Below, one piece after another: positions 51,911 through 61,920 of a stretch of 64,000 nucleotides of DNA (the first letter of the stretch is position 1; every line of letters begins with the position of its first letter). A program made the translations under genes and the position numbers. The stretch is from the NCBI RefSeq assembly GCF_028714775.1, contig NZ_JAQTLS010000013.1, forward strand, positions 39,598-103,597. The letters are read 5' to 3'. The DNA comes from Thiothrix sp. GTDB lineage: Bacteria; Pseudomonadota; Gammaproteobacteria; Thiotrichales; Thiotrichaceae. A model generated the notes under the pieces. That model saw nothing but the letters and a program-made list of their open reading frames with translations, ran no database searches and was not told the DNA's origin.

Positions 51911-52910
51911 AAATCCCTTCCATTTCCACCATCAGTTCGGCGCGGCAAACATCACCTTGCAGGTAAAGCACATGCACGGGGCTGGCAGCCAAGTACCCAT
52001 CCAACGCCGCTTGGATCACTGGCAGGCTTGCCGGGTCATGCACGTACACTTTCAACTGGGTCAAACCGCGCACACTGCGGATCGGCAAGCCGAGCGTGTC
52101 GTCCCCGTGTTCCAACAAGGCTTCGAGGTTGCGTAAGGTTTCATCCAATTGCGCGACAGGGTTGCCGATGTGCAGGGTTTCATGCCCCACGATGCTGGTC
52201 GTGCCGGAAATGTAGAGGTGCTTGCCCTGCCCCCAGTCTTTCACTGTGGCACGCGAGAACGCGGGGCTAACCGGGCCGTATTGGCGCGGATACAGGAACG
52301 CACTGGTCTGGCGCGGGTTTTCCAATTGCATCCCAGCACTTTTGGCGGCGAGGAAATACACTTGCAACCCGGCCTGTTGTGTACCGATAGCGGTCGCGGC
52401 GGGGGGGGAATAATCAAAATTGCCGTAAGCATCCAGCGCATCTTGCCTGCCGAGGCAAAACGTCTGGTAACGGTTGAGTTCACCTTGCTGCACGGTAATC
52501 GCGGGGAAATAGTTCCACATGCGCAGCAAATAGGGGTAGCCCGCGCGTTTCAGCAGTTCAAACACATGCTGGTAAGCTACTTGGCTAGCAACCCGAAAAT
52601 CGGGGAAATCGGCCTCTTCCAGCAACAAATGCCCAAACAGCACCGTACCGTTTTCGCTGTAGTTAATGCTGGCGTATTTGCCATAATTGACCGGCACTGG
52701 ACTCAGCCACAACTCCGTGCAAGCCGCCCCCGTCAACAAGGGCAAGCCAACGGTGAAAACCGGGCGTGCCGTATCCAACACTGCCGATTTGCCCGCAAAA
52801 CCCAGCGCCGCCAGCACATGCAGCCCTTTTCCGGCATGAATTGGGTTATTTTCCGCCGACATTGTGACGGAAAAAGGTAGTGTGTTGGGATCGGTCAGAG
52901 CTTCGTTCAC
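51903..52910 (-). CDS. Chorismatase of the FkbO/Hyg5/XanB2 family
   Basis: This 335-residue protein has a RidA-like C-terminal half and the family features [25 protein letters not shown] and [14 protein letters not shown]. Members hydrolyse chorismate; XanB2 yields 3- and 4-hydroxybenzoate, the latter a ubiquinone precursor. Since ubiUVT occurs in this window, a role in supplying the quinone head group is plausible, but 3-hydroxybenzoate for pigment is also possible. It is translated together with mutM. Confidence 0.8.
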   Translation of the reverse strand: MNEALTDPNTLPFSVTMSAENNPIHAGKGLHVLAALGFAGKSAVLDTARPVFTVGLPLLTGAACTELWLSPVPVNYGKYASINYSENGTVLFGHLLLEEADFPDFRVASQVAYQHVFELLKRAGYPYLLRMWNYFPAITVQQGELNRYQTFCLGRQDALDAYGNFDYSPPAATAIGTQQAGLQVYFLAAKSAGMQLENPRQTSAFLYPRQYGPVSPAFSRATVKDWGQGKHLYISGTTSIVGHETLHIGNPVAQLDETLRNLEALLEHGDDTLGLPIRSVRGLTQLKVYVHDPASLPVIQAALDGYLAASPVHVLYLQGDVCRAELMVEMEGIYA

Positions 52911-53115
52911 AAACGTTACAGATCAAGCTGAAAGCGCCGGATTATGCCATGTTTTGGTGCGGAATGCCTTAGCCGAAATCAGGCAGCATCCCAGCTTGTC
53001 CGGTTTTGCATGACATTGGTATAAAAACAACCGAATATCCACATAAACCACAATATTATCATGCTGCACCGCAATATATGTTCCGCTGGCTTTAATTTTA
53101 CGCTACTATTGCGGC

Positions 53116-53179
53116 GGGCTAGGCAACTAGCCCATTTTCCTCCTAGCGGTTTGGGGCGGCTTTTTCCGCCCCACTTTTT
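53116..53179 (+). terminator. Two tandem terminator-like hairpins before the DOMON-like gene
   Basis: GGGCTAG-GCAA-CTAGCCC at 53116-53133 is followed by ATTTT. GGGGCGG-CTTTTT-CCGCCCC at 53153-53172 is followed by ACTTTTTTG. There is no gene on the plus strand immediately upstream, so they may form an attenuator in the leader of the DOMON-like/NamZ genes. The 200 bp before them (52911-53115) hold no recognisable gene. Confidence 0.65.
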
Positions 53180-53207
53180 TGCAAAAAATTCAATAACATC
53201 ACTACCT

Positions 53208-53744
53208 TTGCTAGCCTTACACTGCCACTCCAGCACCCCTTGCCCCAGCGTACTTTCGCTGTATGCAGAGGCCACGCGCCTAGCGGATGGAAGCCTGCAC
53301 TTGCGCTACATCCTTACCGCCAAGCTTGCCGATTTGCGCATTCCTTCCCCACTTCCAGCCAGCGTTGCCGATGGCTTATGGGAACATACGTGCTTTGAGG
53401 CATTTATTGGTGCGCAAAATGAAGACAGTTACCATGAGTTTAATTTTTCACCATCCAGTCAGTGGGCTGCGTATGCTTTCAGCACTTACCGCGAACGGGT
53501 AACGTGGGCAAGCGCACATGATCCGCGCATCAGTATCACCCAGACGGATAGCGAACTGCGGTTGGAAGCCTTTATCGCGGCAGCAGACTTACCCCCCAAT
53601 CCGGCGGGCAAACCCTTACAATTGGGCTTAACGGCAGTGCTTGAAATGCAGGATGGCAGCAAGTCATACTGGGCGCTGGAGCATCCGGCGAAACGCCCGG
53701 ATTTTCATCACCGAAATGGATTTGCGCATGAAATTTGGCCTTGA
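53208..53744 (+). CDS. DOMON-like domain protein
   Basis: This protein of about 178 residues has the DOMON-like pattern DGLWEHTCFEAFIG, YHEFNFSPSSQWAAY and DFHHRNGFAHEIW. Function is not established; DOMON folds often bind heme or sugars. There is no signal peptide in this frame. The start is uncertain: the first in-frame ATG (53061) precedes two terminator-like hairpins, and the TTG at 53208 lacks a ribosome site but begins at the conserved part. It overlaps the NamZ-like gene by 17 bases. Confidence 0.7.
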   Translation: MLALHCHSSTPCPSVLSLYAEATRLADGSLHLRYILTAKLADLRIPSPLPASVADGLWEHTCFEAFIGAQNEDSYHEFNFSPSSQWAAYAFSTYRERVTWASAHDPRISITQTDSELRLEAFIAAADLPPNPAGKPLQLGLTAVLEMQDGSKSYWALEHPAKRPDFHHRNGFAHEIWP

Positions 53745-54930
53745 CCGCTTACTCGAAGATTCCACTTTACGCGCCCCGCTGGCAGGCAAGCGCGTGGCAT
53801 TGCTGGCACATCCGGCTTCCGTCACACCTGACCTGACACACGCGCTGGATGCACTTGCCGCACTGCCCGACATTACCCTAACGGCAGCTTTTGGCCCGCA
53901 ACATGGCATCAAGGGCGACAAGCAGGACAATATGATGGAATCGCCCGATTTCATTGACCCGCAGCATGGCATCCCGATTTTCAGCTTGTACGGGGAAGTG
54001 CGCCGCCCTACCGACGCGATGATGGCAACGTTCGACGTGCTGTTGGTGGATTTGCAGGATTTGGGTTGCCGCATTTACACCTTCATCACCACCTTGCGCT
54101 ATGTGCTGGAAGCGGCGGCGCAACACGGTAAAAGCGTGTGGATACTCGACCGCCCCAATCCGGCAGGCCGTCCGGTAGAAGGGCTAACCTTACGGGCAGG
54201 CTGGGAAAGTTTCGTCGGTGCGGGGGCAATGCCGATGCGCCACGGGATGACAATGGGGGAATTGGGTTTGTGGTTCATCCACGAACTCAAGCTCGACCTT
54301 GATTACCGCGTCATCACCATGCAAGGCTGGGAACCAAATGCCGCACCGGGTTACGGCTGGCCTTTGGGTGAACGCGAATGGATCAACCCCAGCCCCAACG
54401 CCCCCAACCTGTCGATGGCGCGTTGCTATGCGGGAACGGTGATGTTGGAAGGCGCAACCCTCTCCGAAGGGCGCGGAACCACCCGCCCATTGGAACTGTT
54501 CGGCGCACCCGATATTGATGCCCGCGCCGTCATCCGCACCATGCAAGCCTTTGCCCCGCAGTGGTTGCACGGTTGCCGTTTGCGCGAATGTTGGTTTGAG
54601 CCGACCTTCCACAAACACGTTGGCAAACTGTGTGCTGGGGTGCAAATCCATGTGGAAGCGCCGCATTATGACCATGCTGCGTTCCGCCCGTGGCGCGTAC
54701 AGGCGCTGGCGTTCAAGGCCATCCGCTTATTGCAGCCCGATTACCCCTTGTGGCGCGATTTCCCTTACGAATACGAATTCGGCAAGCTGGCGATTGATGT
54801 GATCAACGGTTCGCCGCTGCTGCGCGAATGGGTGGATAACCCGAACGCTACGGCGGACGATTTGGACGCCCTCACCTGCCCCGACGAACAGGCGTGGGAA
54901 GAAACCCGCAAGCCGTTCCTGCTGTATTAA
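53728..54930 (+). CDS. namZ: DUF1343/NamZ-type exo-beta-N-acetylmuramidase
   Basis: This 400-residue protein has the family motifs VALLAHPASV, AFGPQHGIKG, DLQDLGCRIYT and ILDRPNPAGRP. NamZ enzymes remove terminal N-acetylmuramic acid from murein fragments. The ATG at 53728 gives the normal start (MKFGLDRLL) and no signal peptide, so it is predicted to act in the cytoplasm on recycled muropeptides; characterised NamZ is secreted, so location is uncertain. Confidence 0.82.
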   Translation: MKFGLDRLLEDSTLRAPLAGKRVALLAHPASVTPDLTHALDALAALPDITLTAAFGPQHGIKGDKQDNMMESPDFIDPQHGIPIFSLYGEVRRPTDAMMATFDVLLVDLQDLGCRIYTFITTLRYVLEAAAQHGKSVWILDRPNPAGRPVEGLTLRAGWESFVGAGAMPMRHGMTMGELGLWFIHELKLDLDYRVITMQGWEPNAAPGYGWPLGEREWINPSPNAPNLSMARCYAGTVMLEGATLSEGRGTTRPLELFGAPDIDARAVIRTMQAFAPQWLHGCRLRECWFEPTFHKHVGKLCAGVQIHVEAPHYDHAAFRPWRVQALAFKAIRLLQPDYPLWRDFPYEYEFGKLAIDVINGSPLLREWVDNPNATADDLDALTCPDEQAWEETRKPFLLY

Positions 54931-54935
54931 GCCGC

Positions 54936-57239
54936 TTACGATTTCAGCAGCGACATCGGCAATACGTCCAGTAAGCCGCGCAGGTTGAAATAGCCTGCCG
55001 TGCCAACCAACAAGCTGCCTGCGATTCCGCCGACCAATACGGGCAGCAGGTTCAAGTGCATGTCGAGGTCGAACAGGAAATAGCCCAGCAAATTGCCTGC
55101 GGTCACTGCCAATATACCCGCTAATACCCCGGCAACGCCGCCCAACAGCAGGAATTCGCCCCAAATGCGCCGCCGCAGAATTGCCCGCCCTGCGCCCAAA
55201 GATTTGAGGATGGCGATTTCGCGCCGTCGTTCGGCCTTTTGCGATTGCAAAGCAGCGATCAATACCACCACGCCCGCAATCAGGGTGAACACAAAAATCC
55301 CCTGCACTGCCATGCTGGCCTGTTCGACCAAGGAGCGGATTTGCCCCACGATTGCACCAATATCAATCGCGGTAACGCTAGGGAACTGGTGGATCAATTC
55401 CGTCACCAAGGTTTTATGCTCGCCTAAATGGATGCTGGTGATGAAAGTACGCGGCAGGTTTTCCACACTGCCCGGCGCGGCAATGACGAAAAAGTTGGGC
55501 TGCATACTGTCCCACCGCACTTCGCGCACGCTGGTTATCGGCTGGGTCATGCGCTGCCCGGCAATATCGAAGGTCAGTTTGTCGCCCATGCCGAAGCGCA
55601 AGGTTTCGCCGATGCCTTTTTCAATCGACAAGCCTTCGTGTTCACCCGCAAACCACTTGCCTTGCAGCAGCGCGTTACTGGCGGGAAACTCGGCGAATGA
55701 CGAGATGTTGAATTCGCGCTCCAGCAAATGCTTGGCTTTCTGGCTGCCGTAATCATCCACCACCACAGGTTTGCCGTTGATTTCCACCAAGCGCCCCCGG
55801 ATCATCGGGTACAGTTCCGCCTTGATGCCTTTGCTGCTGAAAAACTGTTGGAGCGGCGCGGTTTCCGCAGGCTGGATATTGATGAGGAAATGGTCGGGCG
55901 CATCCGACGGTAAGGCTTCCTGCCAACGGTTCAGCAAATCGGTACGCACTGTGGTCAGCAACAGCAGCGAAAATAGCCCGGTGGTGAACACCGCCACCAG
56001 CAACACCGCACGCCGCGAACGCCGTAAGCGCGGCAACCAACCCCAACTTGCCCACTTGCCCGCCACCCGTACCGATGGGCGCGGTTGTTCTGAAAATCCC
56101 TGCAAAATCCGCATCGGCGCGGCATTCACCAAGCGCAACAACTGCGGCAAAGCAAAGCCCAACAGCAAGCCGACCGCCGTGAACAATCCGCTCAACACCG
56201 GCAACCAACCCGGTGTAGGCAAAGCTTTACCGACAAAACGGCTCAGCCAATCCGCCAGCACAAACTGCAAACCAAAGCCCAGCGCGATCCCCACAATTGC
56301 CGCAATCAGCGCGGTCAGCAACAGCGAAAACACATGGTCGAACAGCACTTGCCGCCGCGCCATGCCCATTGCTTTCAACACCGCCACCGCAGGAAGTTCG
56401 CGCCGCATCAAGCTGGTGGAAGTCAAAGCCACCGCCGCACCCGCCAGCACCACGCTCAACAGCGCCGCCAAGGTCAGAAAGCGGCTGGCACGCTGCAAAG
56501 TCTGCTGCACCGAAGTCAAATCATCTTCCAGTGTGCGCAGACGTTCGGTCGGTTTGAGCGTCGGTTTCAACGCGGTTTGGAACTGCTTAACTGCCGCCGC
56601 TTTCCCAGCAAAAAGCTGGCTGAAACTGGCGCGGCTGGCGGGCGACAACAATCCCGTTGCCGACAGGTCATCCAAATTCATCAGCACTTCTGGCGCAAAC
56701 TGGAACAGGTTAACGCTGCGGTCGGGTTCTTGCGTGAGTACCCGTGCGAGCTTGAAGGTACTATGCCCCAATTGCACGGAAGCCCCCGGCTGTATGCCGA
56801 GTTCCGCAAACAAACGGGCTTCTGCCCAAATTTCGCCGCGAGCAGGCAATTGTCCAGTGGAAAGGATTTCGGCAGCTTCCGGTGCGTCGGCAGTTTTCAA
56901 GTCGCCACGCAAGGGGTAAGTGCTGGATACCGCTTTAATCTGCGCCAATTGCGACTGGTCAGTGCTGGAAGCCATGCTGGAAAAGCTGATGCTTTGGGCA
57001 GTTTCCAACCCCAGTGCTTGGGCGCGTTGCAGGTTATCCGCCGCCAGAGGGCGCGAGGAAACCAGCACCACATCGCCGCCGAGCAGTTGCCGAGCCTGTT
57101 GCTGCATGGCATTTTCCACCCGGCTGGTGAAAAACCCGACCGACGTAACCACCGTGACGGAAATGATCAACGCCAGCAACAACAGGCGCAGTTCCGCCAT
57201 GCGCCAACGTTGCTGCCAGTGACGCAGGAAACCTTTCAT
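54936..57239 (-). CDS. ybbP: ABC transporter permease, YbbP/FtsX family
   Basis: This protein of about 767 residues has two FtsX-like permease blocks and about eight to ten helices with two large periplasmic regions. It pairs with the YbbA-type ATPase (ATGA overlap), in the tesA-ybbAP layout known from E. coli. YbbAP is a lipoprotein-release-like or mechanotransmission exporter; the substrate is unsettled. The ATG at 57239 is used; a longer frame would enter ybbA. Confidence 0.88.
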   Translation of the reverse strand: MKGFLRHWQQRWRMAELRLLLLALIISVTVVTSVGFFTSRVENAMQQQARQLLGGDVVLVSSRPLAADNLQRAQALGLETAQSISFSSMASSTDQSQLAQIKAVSSTYPLRGDLKTADAPEAAEILSTGQLPARGEIWAEARLFAELGIQPGASVQLGHSTFKLARVLTQEPDRSVNLFQFAPEVLMNLDDLSATGLLSPASRASFSQLFAGKAAAVKQFQTALKPTLKPTERLRTLEDDLTSVQQTLQRASRFLTLAALLSVVLAGAAVALTSTSLMRRELPAVAVLKAMGMARRQVLFDHVFSLLLTALIAAIVGIALGFGLQFVLADWLSRFVGKALPTPGWLPVLSGLFTAVGLLLGFALPQLLRLVNAAPMRILQGFSEQPRPSVRVAGKWASWGWLPRLRRSRRAVLLVAVFTTGLFSLLLLTTVRTDLLNRWQEALPSDAPDHFLINIQPAETAPLQQFFSSKGIKAELYPMIRGRLVEINGKPVVVDDYGSQKAKHLLEREFNISSFAEFPASNALLQGKWFAGEHEGLSIEKGIGETLRFGMGDKLTFDIAGQRMTQPITSVREVRWDSMQPNFFVIAAPGSVENLPRTFITSIHLGEHKTLVTELIHQFPSVTAIDIGAIVGQIRSLVEQASMAVQGIFVFTLIAGVVVLIAALQSQKAERRREIAILKSLGAGRAILRRRIWGEFLLLGGVAGVLAGILAVTAGNLLGYFLFDLDMHLNLLPVLVGGIAGSLLVGTAGYFNLRGLLDVLPMSLLKS

Positions 57240-57907
57240 ACCAACACCCCGTCTTCCAAACGGTAATGGGTTTGGCATCGCGCCGCGAGCGTATCATCGT
57301 GCGTGACCAGCACCAGCGTGGTGTGCGATTGTTCCTGCAAGGCGAACAGCAAATCGCTGATTTCATGCCCGGTAGCGCGGTCGAGGTTGCCGGTTGGTTC
57401 GTCGGCAAACAGGATTTGCGGTTGGGTGACGAAGGCGCGGGCAAGTGCTACCCGCTGCTGTTCACCGCCGGAAAGTTGGGTGGGGAAATGGCTCAAACGT
57501 TCTGCCAGCCCCACTTTTGCCAAGGCTTCGGTAGCGCGGGCAGCGGGGTCAGCCACCTGCGGCAACAGTTCCAGCGGCAGCATGACGTTTTCCAGCGCGG
57601 TCAGGTTTTCCAACAAGTGGAAGGATTGGAACACGAAACCGACACGACCGAGGCGCAATTTGGCACGTTGGTCTTCGTCCAAACCGTCGAGTTTCTGCCC
57701 GAACAATTGCACCGTACCGCTGGTGGGCAAATCCAGCCCCGCCAACAAGCCAAGTAAGGTACTCTTGCCAGAACCGGATGTGCCGGTGATCGCTACCGAT
57801 TCGCCCGCGCCGATGGTGAGGCTCACGCCACGGAGAATTTGCAATTCACGCCCCGCTTGTGGGATCGTTTTCACCAGATTGTCGGTCTGAATGGCTGTGT
57901 TATTCAT
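57236..57907 (-). CDS. ybbA: ABC transporter ATPase, YbbA family
   Basis: This 223-residue LolD-like ATPase has Walker [10 protein letters not shown], signature [15 protein letters not shown] and Walker [13 protein letters not shown]. It works with YbbP. It is divergent from tesA across only 15 bp. Confidence 0.92.
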   Translation of the reverse strand: MNNTAIQTDNLVKTIPQAGRELQILRGVSLTIGAGESVAITGTSGSGKSTLLGLLAGLDLPTSGTVQLFGQKLDGLDEDQRAKLRLGRVGFVFQSFHLLENLTALENVMLPLELLPQVADPAARATEALAKVGLAERLSHFPTQLSGGEQQRVALARAFVTQPQILFADEPTGNLDRATGHEISDLLFALQEQSHTTLVLVTHDDTLAARCQTHYRLEDGVLV

Positions 57908-57922
57908 ATAAGGAATCCATTG

Positions 57923-58564
57923 ATGTTGCGCACACTGTACCTGATCTTCGCCCTGCTGGGGCTTTTACCGCTGGCGACTACGGTTGTTATGGCGGATGAG
58001 ACAACGCCCACCGCGCCGAATTCCCCCAAAATCTTGGTGTGGGGCGACAGCTTGAGCGCGGCCTATGGCCTCCCGGTGGAAAAAGGCTGGGTGAACCTGC
58101 TACAACAGAAGGTGGGGGACAAATTCACGGTTATCAATGGCAGCATCAGCGGTGAAACTTCCGCCGGAGGGCTGACACGCTTGCCGGATGTGCTGAAAGA
58201 ACACCAACCCGCCTATCTGCTGCTGGAATTGGGTGCAAACGATGGCTTACGCGGCATCGACTTAGCCACGATGCGCAGCAATCTGGAACAAATGGTGAAA
58301 CTGGCGCAAGCCGCAAACGCCAAAGTCGTGCTGCTCGGCATCAAACTCCCGCCCAATTACGGCATGGACTTTACCGAAAAGTTTGCCGCGACGTATACAG
58401 AACTGGCGAAGCAATACGAACTGCCGCTTGTGCCGTTTTTGCTGGAAGGTGTGGCAGATAATTGGGATTTGATGCAGGCGGATGGGATGCACCCAACGGC
58501 GGAGGCCGAGCCGAAGGTGTTGGACAATGTGTGGAAAGTATTGGAAAAGGTGTTAATGCCATGA
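57923..58564 (+). CDS. tesA: Periplasmic GDSL lysophospholipase/thioesterase TesA
   Basis: This 213-residue protein has a signal peptide (about 1-25, ending VVMADE). The GDSL block is VWGDSLSAAYG, with Gly and Asn in ELGANDGLRG and the Asp-His pair in ADGMHP, so the SGNH tetrad is complete. It hydrolyses acyl-CoA and lysolipids in the periplasm. Its stop overlaps the start of rlmA (ATGA). Confidence 0.93.
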   Translation: MLRTLYLIFALLGLLPLATTVVMADETTPTAPNSPKILVWGDSLSAAYGLPVEKGWVNLLQQKVGDKFTVINGSISGETSAGGLTRLPDVLKEHQPAYLLLELGANDGLRGIDLATMRSNLEQMVKLAQAANAKVVLLGIKLPPNYGMDFTEKFAATYTELAKQYELPLVPFLLEGVADNWDLMQADGMHPTAEAEPKVLDNVWKVLEKVLMP

Positions 58565-59394
58565 CCCCATCCCTCTGGCGCTGCCCCCTGTGCCGCGAAC
58601 CGCTCAGTCTGACCGGACGCACGTTCGCCTGCACCAACCGCCACAGTTTCGACCAAGCCAAAGAAGGCTACGTCAACCTGCTGCTGGTGAACCGCAAGCA
58701 TTCCGCTGACCCCGGTGATAACAAGGAAATGCTGGAAAGCCGCCGCCATTTTCTGCAACAAGGCTTCTATGCACCACTGGCAGAAGGTTTGGCGCAAACG
58801 ATACGCGAGTATTTCCCCGACCCCACCCTGCCGTTGACGGTGTTGGATGCGGGGTGTGGCGAAGGCTATTACCTCAACAAACTGGCTCAGCAGTTGGGCG
58901 AAAATGCGCAGTGTTTCGGCACGGATATTTCGCGGGCGGCGATGCGCTTGGCGGCGAAAGCGTATCCGGCGATGCAATTTGCGGTGGCTTCCAGTTTTGA
59001 ACTGCCATTACCGGATGCGTCGGTGGATGTGTTGGTGCGGGTGTTTGCGCCTGCTTCCGAGGCTGAAATTGCGCGGGTATTGAAACCGGGCGGGCTGTAT
59101 TTGTGGGCGTATCCGGCGGCGCAGCATTTGTTTGAGTTGCGCCAATTGATTTACGACGATCCGAAACCGCATAGCGTGGAAGAATTGCCCCCGATTGCCG
59201 GGATGGTGGAATGTCCGCCATTGCAGGTGAATTACCGCGTGATCTTGCCGGATCAGGCAACGGTGGCGGCTTTGCTGGCTATGACACCGTATTACTGGTC
59301 GGCGAGTGCGGAAAAACAGGCGCATTGCCAAGGCTTGCAGTCGCTGGATTTGACGGTGGATTTTTGTGTTACAGTGATGCGTAAAGGCGATTAA
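58561..59394 (+). CDS. rlmA: 23S rRNA (guanine745-N1)-methyltransferase
   Basis: This 277-residue protein has an N-terminal zinc finger (WRCPLCREP and [10 protein letters not shown]) and the SAM motif [10 protein letters not shown]. It methylates G745 in helix 35 of 23S rRNA. The start at 58561 is the ATG that overlaps the tesA stop; longer frames begin inside tesA. Confidence 0.9.
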   Translation: MTPSLWRCPLCREPLSLTGRTFACTNRHSFDQAKEGYVNLLLVNRKHSADPGDNKEMLESRRHFLQQGFYAPLAEGLAQTIREYFPDPTLPLTVLDAGCGEGYYLNKLAQQLGENAQCFGTDISRAAMRLAAKAYPAMQFAVASSFELPLPDASVDVLVRVFAPASEAEIARVLKPGGLYLWAYPAAQHLFELRQLIYDDPKPHSVEELPPIAGMVECPPLQVNYRVILPDQATVAALLAMTPYYWSASAEKQAHCQGLQSLDLTVDFCVTVMRKGD

Positions 59395-59417
59395 CCACCC
59401 GCATTCAGGGAGACACG

Positions 59418-61785
59418 GTGAGCAAGCAACAACTCTCCGAAACCGACATCATCAGCAAATACATCCTGCCTGCGGTAAAAAACGCGGGCTGGGATGACAT
59501 GACCCAAATCCGTCAGGAAGTGAAATTGCGCGATGGCAAAGTCATTGTGCGCGGGCAAGTCGGGGCGCGGCGTAACGTCAAATCAGCGGATGTGGTGCTG
59601 TACCACCAGCCGAATCTGCCACTGGCGGTAATCGAAGCCAAAGCCAATCGCCACGAAATCGGCAAGGGGATGCAGCAAGGGCTGGATTACGCCCGCCTGC
59701 TGGATGTGCCGTTCGCGTTTGCCAGCAATGGTGATGGTTTCATCTTCCACGACAAAACCAACCCCGCACAGTTGGAGCGTGAAATAGCCCTTGCCGAATT
59801 CCCCTCACCGCAGCAGTTATGGGACAAGTTCTGTACATGGAAAGGCTACACCGCCGCGCAATTGCCGGTGATTACGCAGGCTTACCACGACGATGGTTCG
59901 GGCAAGTCGCCACGTTATTACCAGTTGCAAGCCATCAACAAAACCCTCGAAGCCATTTCTGCCGGGCAACAGCGCGTATTGCTGGTGATGGCAACGGGCA
60001 CGGGCAAGACCTACACCGCATTCCAAATCATCTGGCGGCTGTGGAAGGCGAAACGCAAAAAACGCATCCTGTTTCTGGCGGACCGCAATGTGTTGGTGGA
60101 TCAGACCCGCATCAATGATTTCCAGCCGTTTGGTCAGGCGATGACCAAAATCACCGGGCGCACGGTTGACCCTGCGTTTGAAATTCATTTGGCACTGTAT
60201 CAGGCACTCACCGGCCCCGAAGAATCGCAAAAAGCCTACAAGCAGGTGAAGCCGGACTTTTTCGACCTGATTGTAATTGACGAATGCCACCGGGGCAGCG
60301 CGGCGGAAGACAGTGCGTGGCGCGAGATTCTGGAATATTTCAGCAGCGCTACCCAGCTTGGCATGACCGCTACCCCCAAGGAAACCGATACCGTTTCCAA
60401 CACCGACTATTTCGGCGAGCCGATCTACACCTATTCGCTGAAAGAGGGGATTGAGGACGGCTTTCTTGCGCCCTACAAAGTAGTGCGGGTGGATATTGAT
60501 GTGGATTTGCAGGGCTGGCGACCGGAAAAACACCAGCACGACAAGCACGGTGCGTTGATCGACGACCGCATTTACAACCAGAAAGATTTTGACCGTTCAC
60601 TGGTGATTGACGAGCGTACCCAACTGGTGGCGCAAACCATTACAGATTATTTGCGGCGGATTGGCGCGTTATCCAAGACCATTGTGTTTTGCAATGACAT
60701 CGACCACGCGGAACGGATGCGCCGTGCCTTGGTCAACCTGAACCCGGAACAGGTAGCGAAAAACGACAAGTACGTGATGAAAATTACCGGCGATGACGAG
60801 CTGGGCAAGGCGCAACTGGATAATTTCATCAACCCGAAAAAGACTTACCCGGTGATTGCCACCACCTCGGAATTGATGACTACCGGGGTGGATGCCAAAA
60901 CCTGCAAGCTGGTGGTGTTGGATCAGCACATCCAGTCGATGACCAAGTTCAAGCAAATCATCGGGCGTGGCACACGCATTGACGACCGTTACGGCAAGCT
61001 GTGGTTTACCATCCTCGATTTCAAAAAGGCCACCGAACTGTTTGCGGATGAGCGTTTCGATGGCATCCCCGAAAAAGTGTTGGTAACAACCCCTGACACC
61101 TTGGCGGAAGCAATTGAAGCCGAGGATGATGTTGAAAACACGGCTTATCCATTGCCCGAAGATCGCTCCAGCGCAGGTAGTGCCGCCGCTATCAGCGAAG
61201 ATTGGAGTGAAGTTGAACACCGGATCAGCAAATACTATGTCGCAGGTGTCACGGTGAAAAAGCTGGCGGAACGGGTACAGTATTACGACAGCGACGGCAA
61301 GCTGGTGACGGAATCGTTCAAGGATTACACCCGCAATACCCTGAAAAAACAGTTCGCGTCACTGGATGATTTCGTCAAACGCTGGCAGGATGCGGACGGT
61401 GCTGACCGAATTGGCGGATGCGGGCGTGATTTGGGATGCGCTGGCGGAGGATGTCGGGCGTGACCTCGACCCCTTCGACCTGATTTGCCATGTGGTGTTT
61501 GACCAGCCAGCCCTGACGCGGCGCGAACGTGCCGAACAGGTCAAAAAGCGCAACTATTTCGTGAAATATTCGGCGGCGGCGCAAGTGGTGCTGAATGCTT
61601 TGCTGGATAAATACGCCGATGTCGGGGTGGTGGAATTGGAGAATATTCAGGTGTTTAAAGCCCCGCCATTCCTCCAGATGGGTGCGCCGATGGAGATTGT
61701 GAAAACGGCGTTTGGCAGCAAGCGCGATTATGAGCAGGCACTGACGGAGTTGGAGGCGGTGCTGTATGGTGGGGGCGCAGCTTGA
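59418..61785 (+). pseudogene. hsdR: Type I restriction subunit HsdR, frameshifted
   Basis: The first frame (59418-61463, 681 codons) has the nuclease region ([14 protein letters not shown]), helicase Walker [19 protein letters not shown] and [11 protein letters not shown]. At about 61395 the family sequence moves to another frame and continues to 61785 ([20 protein letters not shown] onward). After the break the first frame ends in unrelated Gly/Cys residues. Joined, it would be about 789 residues, the normal size of EcoAI-type R subunits. No simple repeat lies at the break. Read as broken unless it is a sequencing error. Confidence 0.85.
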
Positions 61786-61857
61786 GGTGATCCAATCCTT
61801 TCGCCTGCGTCAACTCGCTGCGCTCGGACAAAACTACGGCTACAGGATCGGATCACC
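61786..61857. repeat. Inverted repeat between hsdR and hsdM
   Basis: GGTGATCCAATCCT (61786-61799) and AGGATCGGATCACC (61844-61857) match at 13 of 14 positions as inverted arms 72 bp apart end to end. It covers most of the 135-bp gap between the genes. It may be a hairpin between cistrons or the edge of a small mobile repeat. Confidence 0.6.
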
Positions 61858-61920
61858 CCAAACTGCTTAATGCCAGTGACGGTGATGCTATCTGCTTGAA
61901 AAAATGAATAAAGGAAAACC

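Noticed and set aside
59817..60548. 243-codon minus-strand frame inside hsdR
   Set aside because: It lies wholly opposite the helicase core of hsdR and has no support of its own.
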